From the NCBI GenBank assembly GCA_007115705.1, contig QXEO01000411.1, positions 2,294,001 to 2,358,000 of the forward strand: 64,000 nucleotides of DNA, read 5' to 3'. The notes under the pieces were generated by a model. It had not been told where the DNA came from, made no database searches, and was given only the letters and a program-made list of their open reading frames with translations. Made by a program: the position numbers and the translations under genes. This DNA comes from Dactylis glomerata (lineage: Eukaryota > Streptophyta > Magnoliopsida > Poales > Poaceae). This document shows positions 1-12,300 of the stretch, in pieces. Each line of letters opens with the position of its first letter. Position 1 is the first letter of the stretch.

Positions 1-180
1 TCTTGGGAATAAAATCAATGTTCCATTTTTTTGAAAACAAAAATCTATCGTTCCTTAGCTAGAGGTTTACAAAATCTCTCGTATGGCATTAACCCTTCAA
101 GTTGTAGGTCCTTCGGTTAGCCATCTTATGGGGAAAAAATATCCATTCAATAAGGTTGCCCATTGTTCTTACATGTCCTT

Positions 181-1115
181 TCAACATTTATTACAATTAG
201 TAGCGGAAAACACTCGTTTCCAGTTGGCTACTCCTGGTTGTGTCCTCTCCTTGAATTTGGGGTATCTTTGGTTATTCCCATTCACAGAAGTTTTGGATGT
301 GCTTTTCTCTGGGCATCTTCTTGCATAGTGTCCCTTTTGGTTGCATTTCTGACAAGTGACAAGATTTGTTCCCCTTTGCCTGTTTGGTTCTCGACATTTC
401 TTCGCATGATGTCCGAGTGTCTTGCAATTTAAGCATAACACATTGCTATTGTCTTTCCTCTTTATCTTCTTCTTCTTCTTCTTCTTTTTGGGTCTCTCTA
501 AGGCTAGGAGATCTCTTACTTCATTTTATGCATATTCCACTACAGTGGTAGGAAACCTTTCTCGTTTCTTCAAGAAGTTTCCAGGCAAGTGTCCTTGTCT
601 TTTACTTGTTAAGCAACTCTTGGTGGTGACTTCAGGTGCTACTTCCATGTCTTTTGTTTCCACCTCCATCTCGGGTCTTCCATCTTCAGGGGTCTTTTCT
701 AGCAACTGGCACAATCTATCCTTGGCTTGTTGATTCATTCGTTGCACCGTGGAGTAAAACTTACATTCCGTAGGTACACGGTTGATTCCATCACATAGGA
801 AACAAGTGGCATGGGCCATAGAACATTCTCCAATTGGGTGGCTCGTATCACAGTAAGGGCACTATTCACGACACAGCTCTTGCAGGCTAGCAGTGTTATC
901 TCAGCCTCACCTCTTGGTTCCTTGTTACCAAGATTGTTTTGTGGCAGGTTGTTATTAGCAACTACCAACATCTGAGGTATCATTTGAGAATGATTATCTA
1001 GTACTTGCTGCATCCCTAGGGGTAAATTCTTACTATGTAAATTTATCAAATTCTGGGTTAATACCCGCATCATTCCAATATGCACTTCCATCATTTGTTG
1101 CATCACTATCCCCAT
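181..1115 (-). pseudogene. A3 gag-like zinc-knuckle array protein, broken
   Basis: Three overlapping minus-strand reading frames (735-1115, 526-819, 181-441) form one broken coding region. The N-terminus is rich in Gln, Met and Asn, like the start of the A1 gag. It is followed by up to five zinc knuckles: CPYCDTSHPIGEC (about 824-862), CFLCDGINRVPTEC with the His replaced by Arg, CLTSKRQGHLPGNF with two Cys lost, then two intact CX2CX4HX4C motifs, CLNCKTLGHHAKKC and CQKCNQKGHYARRC. A Lys-rich stretch separates the third and fourth. The capsid core seen in A1 is missing. An in-frame stop lies just before the first knuckle and the frame shifts near 820. The likely role is nucleic-acid binding in the retroelement particle. 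Multi-knuckle proteins of this kind are common as unclassified retrotransposon proteins in cereals. Confidence 0.7.
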
Positions 1116-1343
1116 CTGAGGGTTGTCAGGGTTGTTCTAGCATTGAGAATGCATCTGTTTTGGTTGTAGGATAGGTTTAGATCTAGGTATAGATGAGAAA
1201 TAGATAGAAGGGATCTAAAGAAACATTCCTACCCTAACACAACAGATCAAGACAATTCATCTTACAAGCAATGAGTCCAATAAGCATTGTAAAACTTTAT
1301 TGATAAATTTTTGAAAGATCACTAAACGACAAAGTATGATCAT

Positions 1344-3063
1344 TGATGGCACGGTGATGATGGTGTGAAATCTTCTTCTTTAATCCCCAGCAACGGCGCC
1401 AGAAAACTTGTTGATGGCGTGAAAGCTTCTTCTTTAATACATGGTAACGGTGACAGAAACTTCTGTGCCAGGTTGACGTGGGAATATGTAGTAAATGACC
1501 GGCCAGTTGGAAACCCCAAGAGAAGGTTTGATGAATATAGCAGCAAGTTTTCCCTCAGTTATGAAACCAAGGTTATCAATCCAGTAGGAGGTTTAATATG
1601 ACTGAAGGTGATGCCCGCTAGCTTCGCGATAGCTTTGGACAATTTATAGGGCGCCTCGTCCAAGCTTTGCTTTGCGAGCGGCAACGTGGAACCTGCACAC
1701 AACACAACCAAATACTTTATTCCCAACTGACGATGAGGTTGTCAATCTCACCGGTTTGCTTGAAACAAAGGGTATGAGCATATCGAGTGGAAAGCAATAG
1801 TAATATGCGAGTAAAGTAAACAGTGCGAGTAAAGTAAACAGGTGATAGCAATATAAAGGAAATAGGACCGGGGTCCACAGTTCACTAGCGGTGTCTCTCC
1901 ATAAGATAAAATAAAGACAACGTGCATGTCGAGAGGATCACTATGAGATTTACTGTGGGCATTACAACAAGATACATAGACCGCCATCCAACTGCATCTA
2001 TGACTAATAATCCACTTGTGGCGAATCAATCCGAGAACTCCACAAGTATTAAGTTGCGAACAACAGATAACTGCATTAAGCAAAGTGTGTAATGTAAACA
2101 AAGCATATGCCCTCGAGCATATGAATGTTGTTTTCCCCCTAGTAGCAACAGCACATCTACAACCTTAGAGGTTTCTGTCACTCCCCCAGATTAAATAGAG
2201 GCATGAACCCACTATCGAGCATAAATACCCCCTCTTGGAGTCACTCGCAACTACTCGGCCAAGATAGCTACTAACAACGGAGAGCATGCAAGATCATAAA
2301 CAACATAGAGATAACATAAGATAAAATTCAGTACATCAACTCAATCATAACACCAATATTCATCGGATCCCAACAAACACAACATGTAGAATTACATAAC
2401 GGTGATCTCGATCATGTAAGGCAGCTCACGAGATCTAAACATGAAGCACATGGTGGAGAAGACAACCATCTAGCTACTACTATGGACCCATACTCCACGG
2501 TAGACTACTCACTCATCGTGCCAGAGGCAAGCATGGCGATGAAGAAGACCTACGGTGGCGATTCCCCTCTCCGGTAGGGTGCCGGGAAGAGCTTCTAGAC
2601 CCTCCCGATCTTCGGGTCGACGGCGGCGGTGGATTGCGATGTGTTCTGGAAAAGTGATTGGGTATTTAGGTTTTTCCCATCAGGGGGTCCTTATAGGCGA
2701 AGGGGCCGCATCAGAGGTGGACCAGGGGGTCCTCACCACCAGGGGCGCGGGCCAGCCCTAGGCTGCACCGCCCTATGGTGTGGCCGCCCTCTGGCTCGGC
2801 TCCGTCTCCTCTTCGGTCTTCTGGAAACTCCGTGAAATATCTGGACGTCTGGCTTTTGTTTCGTCCAATTCCGAGAATATTTCATGTGTAACTTTTCTGA
2901 AACACAAAATAGCAGAAAATAGGGAACTGGCACTGTGGCATCTCGTGAATCGGTTAGTTCCAGAAAATGCATAAAAATGCCACGAAGTGTAACGAAAACT
3001 AAGCAAATGGTGTAAAAACAAGCATGGAGCATCAAAAATTATGGATACGTTGGAGACGTATCA
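1344..3063 (-). repeat. E1 3' LTR
   Basis: This 1720-bp copy reads TGATGGCAC at its left end and GACGTATCA at its right end. It matches 6472-8213 along its length. It contains a minus-strand TATA-like CCTATAAGG (2689-2697) and a GC-rich foldback upstream of it (2734-2783). The left end, which is the U5 end of the element, holds two relic copies of the PBS region (1391 and 1445). Confidence 0.9.
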
Positions 3064-3077
3064 GCATCCCCAAGCTT
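3064..3077 (-). other. E1 polypurine tract
   Basis: The minus strand reads AAGCTTGGGGATGC directly next to the 3' LTR. It is the usual plus-strand primer position and resembles the B tract at 57046-57058. Confidence 0.8.
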
Positions 3078-5698
3078 AACTCCTGCTCGTCCTCGAGTAG
3101 GTAAGTGATAACAAAAGAAATAATTTTTGAGGTGACATGCACCTACACAATCTTGATCATATATGTAAGCGTTGTGCGCTGGGATCAAAAGAACTTAAAA
3201 CATGGGCATGAAAGATATAATCTTGATAGAAGAAACTTAGCAACCATGTTATAACATGAAAATGAACACAAACAAAAGATCATGAAAATGAAACAATGAA
3301 AGTCAAACGTGTGTTCAAATCATAAGGAAAAACATACAAATGGTTTTCAGCTTGTCCTTCATGAGAGAGCAAAACATAAATGCATAGGACACCTTCAAGT
3401 TTAAGAAGGCGACTAGATACAAGTAATTTAAGAACAAGTGAAACCAACAATATGAATAAATCAATGAAAACTTTGGGACAATGCACATTATACTCAGAAT
3501 GACAACTATGCTCTCTTAATGGTGCATAAAGATAGAAGGTGGAGACTCAACATAAAAGTAAAAGAAAGGCCCTTCACAGAGGGAATCAGTGATTAAATAT
3601 GTGCTAGAGCTTTTCATTTGTAAAACAGAGATAAAACTTGGGTTTTGAGAGGTGGTTGTTTCATGTCAACGACTGGCAATGGGGTCTTACTATCTTCCAT
3701 AATAAACAAGTGAGAGCGGTTCTGAGTTCTTTGAAAATTTGGCACATTGGTGCTCTTTTATAAAGCTTTGGCACTCCTCCCCACCTTTTGTCCTTTCTCA
3801 AACCATGGCTAACCAATTCCATCGGGTGCCCACCAACATTCACATACCATGGAGGAGTGCCTTTTTCTTTTCTTTTTTAGAATTTAGATTGCAATGGTCT
3901 GACCAGCTCTCATGCAAAAGTAATGACGAGCAGATGAAGCTGCCTAGTCGAGGGGTACTTAATTTAATATGGAAGATAGCAATTCCCACCACTACGTCCC
4001 CATGAGCTAAAAACAGTGGCATAAAATAAGAAGTAGTTGAAAGTTTTGAAAGGTAGCACATGAAAATTTACTTTGAAATGGCTTACAAATACCATGCATA
4101 GGAATTTATAGTGGACACAATGGCAAACTTGGTTTTTAGGAGTTGGATGCACGAGTAGAGCTCATACCCAGTACAAAATGAGGGCTAGCAAAAGACTGGG
4201 AGCGACCAACAAAGAGAGCAATAACGGCCATAATCATGCAAAGCGACAAAGCGACATTAAAAGAAGCATAAGATGGCATCAAAAGTCAAAAACTAAATGA
4301 TCATAGAGGCTTATGGCGACTTTGTATGAGTCAAACATGTGTGAGCATGCGCCAAGTCAACCCAAATAAAGCATCAAAGGAGAAAACCAAAATAATGCTT
4401 CCAAATAATTAAAACAACGCATGATTTTTTTCAAAGGCTCATTAAGCAATCTCAGTCATTTGAGACAAGTCATGCTACAGAAAAACCACTAAGCATACTA
4501 TCAAAAAGACATTAAGCACGACATGCAAAAGCCTAGGCCGCAGTCTACACAAGCTCCTTCTTGTACCACTTTTTTGCATAAAGTTTTTTCTCTTTTCCAA
4601 CACCATTCAAACTTTTTATAACCAACTCTTTTGATGAAAACCAATATGGACCAGAGGTCAAAATACACCTTGATGAAAAGATATAACAAGATCTGAACAT
4701 AAATCAAGGCGAAAATTGAAAGCTAAACGCAGTTCTAGAAAAAGAGAACACTCCTTGAAATTATAAGAATGAAAAACGGAGTGTTCTTGGCAAATGAAAA
4801 GCAAGGCAACTTCTCCAAAAGAAGTTTGTTGGGGTCCAACCATTTATTGCAGCAAACAAAACTGAAAACTAAAAACAACTGAAGCTCCAAGAAAAAGCAT
4901 AATGCATGAAGCAATAAAAATATAGTGTGTTGAAAGGTGACCTGATTTTTGCCGATGAAGAAGGGGTGCCTCGGGGGCATCCCCAAGCTTTGACACTTGT
5001 ACTTCTTGGATATTTCTTGGGGTGACATGGGCATCCCCAAGCTTGAGCTTTTATCCATTCTTCAACTCATCTCATCATTCTCCAATCCCTACACTTGAAA
5101 ACTTCCTTCATACAAAACTAAACACAAATCTATTAGCAACATTAGTGTAATCATAGCAATGAATCAACCCTTTTTGCTTCAGGTTTCAAATCAAAACCAC
5201 CACATATAAAGCATATACTACTGTAGCAACTTCCCCAAAAGTTCCGTGATCAAAAGAACTCAAAAAGAAAGCGATATAGCGGCAAACACAAATATTGGCA
5301 GAAATCTGTCAAAACAGAACAGCTAACAAAGGTCGAATTTTTAGAGGGTTTTCTGTTGCTCAAATCAAAAAGTGTTCAACTAATGAAAGTTTGGATATAA
5401 CCTGGGGCATATGCACAAGAAATCGCAGGTCCAAAGGATATACAAAAAAGTTTCACGAATTTTTATGGTGCAGCACAGAAAACTGTTTCAGGACAGGAAC
5501 ATCCCCAAATCTTACCTCGCTCAAATTAGAGGCTTCTCTTGGCACAAAAACGAAATAAAAATGATAAGGAGAGGTTATTACAGTAGTAATAACTTCCAAG
5601 ACTCAAATAAAAGAAAAATAACTGAAGGTAAAAACATTGGGTTATCTCCCAAGAGTGCTTTTCTTTAACGCCTTTGAGCTAGGCGCAGAAAGTGCGAA
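3078..5698 (-). other. E1 3' non-coding block
   Basis: No credible coding sequence is present. The segment around 3530-4150 is the reverse-strand counterpart of about 55980-56520 in B, including the stretch beside the paired motif CATGTCAACGACTGGCAATG. The block is bounded on both sides by polypurine tracts. Retention in an element that has lost its genes suggests a cis role such as packaging or plus-strand priming, but this is inference. Confidence 0.65.
4977..5044 (-). other. E1 internal polypurine tracts, two copies
   Basis: The sequence GCATCCCCAAGCTT occurs at 4977-4990 and again at 5031-5044, identical to the 3' PPT at 3064-3077. The copies lie about 1.91 and 1.97 kb from that PPT. Confidence 0.75.
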
Positions 5699-6291
5699 TC
5701 AAGTATTTTCAAAAGAAGCATTAAGATCAACTGCAGAGGTCTTGTCAATAAGGCATTGTATTTCATCCACATAAGTTTTTGAAGACCCTTTGTGATCATG
5801 CTTTGGTTCACTCAAATCACTAAAAAGATTTTTGGGACAAATCCAATCAAAATTATTTTCAAAAGCTTCATACAATCCCAAAAGCTTGCTAGGTATAGAT
5901 ATTTTGGTTCCTTAATTGTTTGTACTAATAACCTTTATAGGTGAACCGAATTTATTAAAGCGCTTAAGAACTTTCCTAGCTTTAATGGCAACATCTTTAA
6001 TTCTATACGCAAAGTTTCCAAGATAAAAGCTTTCTTTTCAGGATCTTCAATTTCATGAAGCTTAAGGAACATGTGTTGCATAAAAGGATTAAGGCTAGCA
6101 AACCTAGCTTCCAACATGTAAATTAAATAAGCAGAAGCAACTTTAATACTAGGAGCAAGCTCAGCCAAAGACTTATCCTCAACTTCTTTATGCATACTAA
6201 TATGATTAAAGAACTCCTCAATGTTACTTTTTCCAATAATTGAACCACTACCTACTGAGAGGTCCTCCAAAACGTACTTAGGGAACAACAT
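5699..6291 (-). pseudogene. E1 degenerate ORF of unknown function
   Basis: Two minus-strand open stretches (5935-6291, 118 residues; 5699-5881, 60 residues) look like one former ORF broken by a frameshift and stops near 5900-5960. It starts about 160 bp downstream of the PBS. The first part is predicted to be helical and rich in Leu, Glu and Lys. I see no zinc knuckle, protease or polymerase motif. It may be a relic leader or gag-region ORF. I do not recognise a function. Confidence 0.45.
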
Positions 6292-6449
6292 AATGAACTA
6301 AAGTAAAGAAATAACAACTATAAAGGATACTAATTTTTTTGTGTTTTTGATAAAACAAAGAAAGTAAAAATAAAGTAAAAGCAAAACTTAAAACAAAGTA
6401 AAGGATGTGCGTGTGAAACTCCCATTGCAGAAGCCTTCTTTCCTCCTCA

Positions 6450-6461
6450 GCAACGGCGCCA
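6450..6461 (-). other. E1 primer-binding site, tRNA-Asp type
   Basis: The minus strand reads TGGCGCCGTTGC, the first 12 bases of the PBS in B, about 10 nt beyond the LTR end. The rest of the site is degenerate. Plant tRNA-Asp ends in the complementary sequence. Confidence 0.75.
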
Positions 6462-6471
6462 GAAAACTTGT

Positions 6472-8213
6472 TGATGGCGCAGTGATGATGGTGTGAAAGA
6501 TTCTTCTTTAATCCCCGGCAACGGCGCCAGAAAACTTGTTGATGGCGTGAAAGCTTCTTCTTTAATACATGGCAACGGCGACAGAAACTTCTGTGCCAGG
6601 TTGACATGGGAATATGTAGTAAATGACCGGCCAGTTGGAAACCCCAAGAGAAGGTTTGATGAATATAGCAGCAAGCTTTCTCTCAGTTATGAAACCAAGG
6701 TTATCAATCCAGTAGGAGGTTTAATATGACTAAAGGTGATGCCCGCTAGCTTTGCAATAGCTTCAGACAACTTATAGGATGCCTCGTCCAAGCTTTGCTT
6801 TGCGAGCAGGCAACGTGGAACCTGCACACAACACAACCAAATACTTTGTTCCCAACTTACGATGAGGTTGTCAATCTCACCGGTTTGCTTAAAACAAAGG
6901 GTATGAGCGTATTGAGTGGAAAGCAATAGTAATATGAGAGTAAAGTAAATAGTACGAGTAAAGTAAATAGGTGATAGCAATATAAAGGAAATAGGACCAG
7001 GGTCCACAGTTCACTAGCGGTGTCTCTCCATAAGATAAAATAATACATGCTGGGTAAACAAATTACGGTTGGGCAATTGAATAAAGACAACGTGCATGTC
7101 GAGAGGATCATTACAACAAGATACATAGACCGCCATCCAACTGCATCTATGACTAATAATCCACTTGTGGCGAATCAATCCGAGAACTCCACAAGTATTA
7201 AGTTGCGAACAACAGATAACTGCATTAAGCAAAGTGTGTAATGTAAACAAAGCATATGCCCTCGAGCATATGAATGTTATTTTCCCCCTAATAGCAACAT
7301 CACATCTACAACCTTAGAGGTTTCTGTCACTCCCCCAGATTAAATAGAGGCATGAACCCACTATCGAGCATAAATACCCCCTCTTGGAGTCACTAGCAAC
7401 TACTCGGCCAAGATAGCTACTAACAACGGAGAGCATTCAAGATCATAAACAACATAGAGATAACATAAGATAAAATTAAGTACATCAACTCAATCATAAC
7501 ACCAATATTCATCGGATCCCAACAAACACAACATGTAGAATTACATAACGGTGATCTCGATCATGTAAGGTAGCTCACGAGATCTAAACATGAAGCACAT
7601 GGTGGAGAAGACAACCATCTAGCTACTGCTATGGACCCATAGTCCAAGGTAGACTACTCACTCATCACGCCGGAGGCAAGCATGGCAATGAAGAAGACCT
7701 ATGGTGGTGATTCCCCTCTCTAGCAGGGTGCCGGGAAGAGCTTCTGGACCCTCCTGATCTTCGGGTCGACGGCGGCAGTGGATCGCGATGTGTTCTAGAA
7801 AAGTGATTGGGTATTTAGGTTTTTCCCGTCGGGGGGTCCTTATAGGTGAAAGGGCAGCGTCAGAGGTGGACCAGGGGGCCCACACCACCAGGGGCACGGG
7901 CCAGACCTAGGCCGCGCTGCCCTATGGTGTGGCCGCCCTCTGGCTCGGCTCCGTCTCCTCTTCGGTCTTCTGGAAACTCCGTGAAATATCTGGACGTCTG
8001 GCTTTTGTTTCGTCCAATTCCGAGAATATTTTCTATGTAACTTTTCTGAAACACAAAACAGCAGAAAACAGGGAACTGGCACTGTGGCATCTCGTCAATA
8101 GGTTAGTTCCGGAAAATGCATAAAAATGCCACGAAGTGTAACGAAACACTAAGCAAATGGTGTAAAAACAAGCATGGAGCATCAAAAATTATGGATACGT
8201 TGGAAACGTATCA
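6472..8213 (-). repeat. E1 5' LTR
   Basis: This 1742-bp LTR is the transcription-start copy of the minus-strand element. The TATA-like CCTATAAGG sits at 7838-7846 on the minus strand. A GC-rich foldback (7881-7932, ends CACACCA and TGGTGTG) lies upstream. Two relic PBS-like copies (6519 and 6573) lie inside its U5 end. Confidence 0.9.
7838..7846 (-). promoter_or_regulatory. E1 LTR TATA-like box
   Basis: CCTATAAGG lies in a GC-rich promoter-like part of the 5' LTR and is conserved in the other LTR (2689-2697). Confidence 0.5.
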
Positions 8214-8365
8214 ATCATACCCCAATTTGACATGATTAATGGAACACCTCTAAATCGTCAGTTCTATAATCTAGGAATAATGGTATTCAAATCTACTTGA
8301 ACTGTGCAAGGTATGCTTTTGTAATCCCAGTCCAGTGGTGTTTGACTCTGGTGTCTACGAGCTCC

Positions 8366-9178
8366 TCACTCCTCTTCTTCCTTCGAAGTCTCCTCTTCAT
8401 TGGACTTGGGCACCTCTTGCTTCTTGGAGTCCTCCTTGGGTGCCTCTGGAGTTGTCTCCTTATCCTTGTTAGCTTGCGGTGTTTCTTTATTGGTCGGCCA
8501 TGGATCAAACTTCTTCAAATGTTGATGGAGGTATGCGCATTCGCCTTGAAATCCTGCAATCTGTGCTTCCTGAGCTTCAATCTTGAATACCAATTTATCA
8601 TTGGTTGCTTCAAGAGTCTCTTGCTTATCCTTCATCTTCAGTATCATATCTTCCAAAAGCTCAATCCTTTCCTGCCTTTCTTGGAGTAAATCCTTTGCAT
8701 CATCTATGGCATCTATCTCGGCATGGAGTGCATGCTCTAAGCTGTAGATGTGTCCTTCCATGTCCTCAAATTGAATTTTAGTCCAAGGTACTGTTGCACC
8801 ATTTCCTGGGGTCCTCATAGGCCATCCTTCTGAGTTGCATCTTCCAAAGAGGTGGAAAGGCATACCCAAGTTGAATATTTCCTTGGAGTATGTTTTGCAA
8901 ATGCGTGCCAACGCCTCTTGCATGGCCATCACAACTCCTATCTCCCAGGATGAATACCTTCTTGCATATACTACAGTCTCAGTGGGCGGCTCAACGGTAC
9001 GTCCTTTGATTTTTGTCTCGATCAACCACCAAGTTCTCCCTAGAATGCCACTTTGCAACGCTCTGCCATGAAAAGTGGGAGGGGCCAAGTCTAGGATCCG
9101 GGAGAGGCGAGAAAGCTGGTCACTGAAGTACTCCGTGTCATCATCAAAGGGAGTCTTCATCTTGGTGAAATGGGCCAT
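8366..9178 (-). CDS. A3 ORF1: coiled-coil accessory protein upstream of gag
   Basis: This 270-residue ORF is intact and starts about 190 bp after the PBS. Residues 1-150 look globular, with a paired Trp in the stretch GRTWWLIETK and a helical segment near 75-95. Residues about 135-210 have the heptad-like Leu/Glu/Lys/Gln pattern of a coiled coil. The last 45 residues are a highly charged Glu/Lys tail. A2 has an ORF in the same place with the same layout (38648-39169), so ORF1 is probably a family component rather than chance. It is not gag: it has no zinc knuckle and no capsid signature. Its function is unknown; a role in particle assembly or partner binding is only a guess. Confidence 0.7.
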   Translation of the reverse strand: MAHFTKMKTPFDDDTEYFSDQLSRLSRILDLAPPTFHGRALQSGILGRTWWLIETKIKGRTVEPPTETVVYARRYSSWEIGVVMAMQEALARICKTYSKEIFNLGMPFHLFGRCNSEGWPMRTPGNGATVPWTKIQFEDMEGHIYSLEHALHAEIDAIDDAKDLLQERQERIELLEDMILKMKDKQETLEATNDKLVFKIEAQEAQIAGFQGECAYLHQHLKKFDPWPTNKETPQANKDKETTPEAPKEDSKKQEVPKSNEEETSKEEEE

Positions 9179-9371
9179 CTAAACAATGAAGAGAATAGAA
9201 CAAAGTTAATAAGTGAATATGGTAAGTCTTACGAGAAACATGCATCAAACAGTAACGTAGGCAAATTTTATTTAGGAAAACTGAATTGACATTTTTCTTG
9301 AGAGAGGAAGAATCCTAGGGCTTCCTAGTCTATTCCAAACCTAGGGTCTCGATTCCTACAGGCAACACTAT

Positions 9372-9383
9372 GCTCTGATACCA
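9372..9383 (-). other. A3 primer-binding site, initiator tRNA-Met
   Basis: The minus strand reads TGGTATCAGAGC, the standard site for initiator tRNA-Met, three bases from the LTR end. Confidence 0.9.
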
Positions 9384-9386
9384 TTC

Positions 9387-12300
9387 TGTAGCGTCCCACA
9401 TTTTGAAAAAGATAGACTCCTGTGTTAAGTGCTATTCCCTGGATCACTGATAGCACCACAGTACAAAATATAGGTAATCACTGCAATAGTATCAAAATTA
9501 CAACGTAAATCCAGTTACGTAAGTCTTCCACCTTACGATACACAGCAAAAGCATAATGGCAATGTGCCTCCATCTCCCAAGGTCCACCCCATCCTCTACT
9601 AGGCATGAGGCTCTGGAAGACGCTCAATTAAACACCTCCATCAACAAACCAATCCACCCAGGTGTTTCATTTTAGTTGAAGTTCTTAATTTTATTCACAA
9701 AACAACTTTAACAAAGTGATCATAGAACGGCATCATTATTTTTCAAAGTATTTAGCTTCCTAACATGTGGGGTTTAAAGTATGACTACACACTACTAGGA
9801 TCTAAGCATTTTATAAAACAGTTGATAATTCCACCTATCATGCATACTACTGAAAACTCTAATGCAGTAGTAAAAATAGGTAGAAGATATGTGTGTCACT
9901 TGCCTTTTTGAAGTTCACGAACTTTCACCTTTTTTTCAACAAAATACATAGCTCTCCGTACAAGCTATAACACAGAAATAACACAACATAAACACACCAT
10001 TCAATCCAACCATAATCAAACAAGACAAACAATTAAAAAGTGTTGGTTTAACATTTTAGATTTATTAAGATATTGTGATAAGAGAGATATGTCAAAAGGC
10101 TTGTGGATTGCATGATATGGATTTGAGAGTTTGAATGGCAAGTCAAAATGATTGGAGAGAACTAAACTATCTAAGATATAAGTAATGAAGTCTTTATGCT
10201 TTACAAAAGCATGACTAGAAATTGGAATGACTCATATGAATTAAATCACATAAGTGTCAAATCGTGCAATAACAATACTATTGAATAAGTGTGACAACAA
10301 TTACTCATAAATAGTATAAATTACAGTTAGGCATTGGACATAGGTTTGTGAAACATTGCATTACTCAATCAACTCATTTGCAAATTGAATAGTGCAATAC
10401 ATGTGATCAAGAATAAGTGAGCACGAGATTGAATATGAAAGGATGATACTTGGGAATGTGATACAAGATTCCATTGGATACATGGACTATGGAAATTTAG
10501 TGTGGAGCAGAGTATAACAACACTACAAAAATAGAAGAAAGCCTAAGATTGAGATATATCACATTTTACTCAAACAACACAATTGTAATTTGAATATATG
10601 TGAAGTAGACAAGCTAGATTTTAGATAGGATGGGTATTGGGTCAAGGTAGTAACAAGAGTATCTTGGTAGATAGGTATGATCATAGGACTAACTATTATG
10701 GAAAGAAACAAAGCTCAAAGGATATAGAATTAAATATATAGAGAAAAATACTCAAATTCTCATTTTTGAATTTGAATAATTGAAATATGGGTCAACTAAT
10801 TTTAGTGGTGACACTACTAGATAGCTTACAGTAAAATAATGCTATTGCAATTGGATTCGTTCCAAAATAAATTTTGGAACTCAAGTTCTGATCAGAACAA
10901 GAATTTGGACAAATTTGAATGCATGAGGTTTGTGCACATATCAAAATTGGAGATTTTTGATTCTATGGTGTTCTACATGATCAGAGGATTCCAAAGACTA
11001 CAAATTTGTAATTTTTTGATGCATAGAACAAAAGATATGAATTAAATAGAGTAATAGATGGAATTGATTCAATTTGAAAATGGATTCAATTTGAATACTG
11101 AAACTATGGGATTTTATTACACTAATAGATTCTACACATTATTAGCTTTCCAGAGACACAAATTTTGTAGATTTTGGATGTATGGTTGGAAAGATATGAA
11201 TTTTGCAAGTTTCAGCAATTTAAAACAATTTGAAAATAGATTTGAATTCAGGGCTGGCCTGGGACTGACACGTGGCACTCTGTGATTCGCTCATACCAGT
11301 TTGGTCGGATCGACGATGTGGTCCGTTAGATTTAAGTTGGATAGGGCGACCCACATTAGCCCATACCGGTTCGGTAAGTGATCTGTTTGGCGCCGTTGGA
11401 TCAAGATCTCACAGATGACAAGAAAAGGAGGGAGAAGACTCACCGGTTAGGGTTCCAGCGACATTTTCTGGCGAGATGCGGGCCAGAGATCGACAGTGAT
11501 GGTGTTCTAGGGCGTCTCGGAGGAGATGAAGTGCTGGACGGCGTGCAGAACACGTCGGCGAGCTATAGTGGGTGATCCACGACGTCGATTGCATCCTCTG
11601 GCGACGAGGAGGCGCGGCTGGAGAAGGAGCTGGCATCGGTGCGCTTCAGTTTATGTCGGCGAGTTCGTTTTGCTGCGAGATTGGACACGCCGATGGGGTT
11701 AGGAGGTGCGCCTGAGAGAGAAGAAAAGGTTAGGAGGAAGAAGAGGGCGTGAGGATGTCTCACCGCACCGAATTTGTCAAAGAACAGTGACAGTACTGCA
11801 GGGCTCCGGCGAACGATCTCTTCAATCTCGCGACATCTTGGCTCAGGAAAAAGCGAGAGAAGAGAGAGGGGAGACTGAGGGTTAAATAGGCGGTCTTGGC
11901 TTGTAGAAGGGGTTAGGGTTTAGGCTGAATCGGAGGGCTCCGGGAGCAGCCGTGTGGGAAGAGGAGTCCGGCCTGAGCTAGGAGGAGAATCCAACAGGTG
12001 GGCTCCACCTGCCAGCGAGAGGAGAGAGGGGGCAGCATACCCCTTTGGGAAAGAGCCCGGGTGGGCCGTGGGCTGGTTCTGAGGCTGGGCCGAAATGGCT
12101 CCCTGCGGCCCTTTTTAAATTTTCCTTTTATTCCTTCTTTTTCTTTTTCTGTTTTGAAAATCTTTTACCACTTTCTGTAAAATAGTTTCAAAATCACTCA
12201 AACCAAATATGGAAATTTTCTAAAAAAAACCACACAACTTTTTTAAACCAGAAGAAACAAGTTTCCAAGGTAAAACTAACTTTGTATATAAACTTTATGC

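Larger units (their letters stand above)
1344..8213 (-). mobile_element. Athila-like non-autonomous LTR retrotransposon E1, complete
   Basis: Two direct LTRs (1344-3063 and 6472-8213) begin TG and end CA. The element is flanked by the 5-bp duplication ATCAT (1339-1343 and 8214-8218). On the minus strand the order is 5' LTR (right), tRNA-Asp-type PBS (6450-6461), a short degenerate ORF, about 2.6 kb of non-coding DNA, PPT (3064-3077) and 3' LTR (left). No gag, protease or polymerase is present, so it would need enzymes in trans. The 3' non-coding block is related to that of B, which places both in one lineage. The LTRs differ by several percent on inspection, plus indels near 1917-1966 and 7042-7113, so this is not a very recent insertion. 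Confidence 0.9.

Noticed and set aside
8297..8689. Hydrophobic plus-strand ORF that looks like a membrane protein
   Set aside because: It is the shadow of the coiled-coil ORF1 on the minus strand; the complement of charged codons gives hydrophobic residues.
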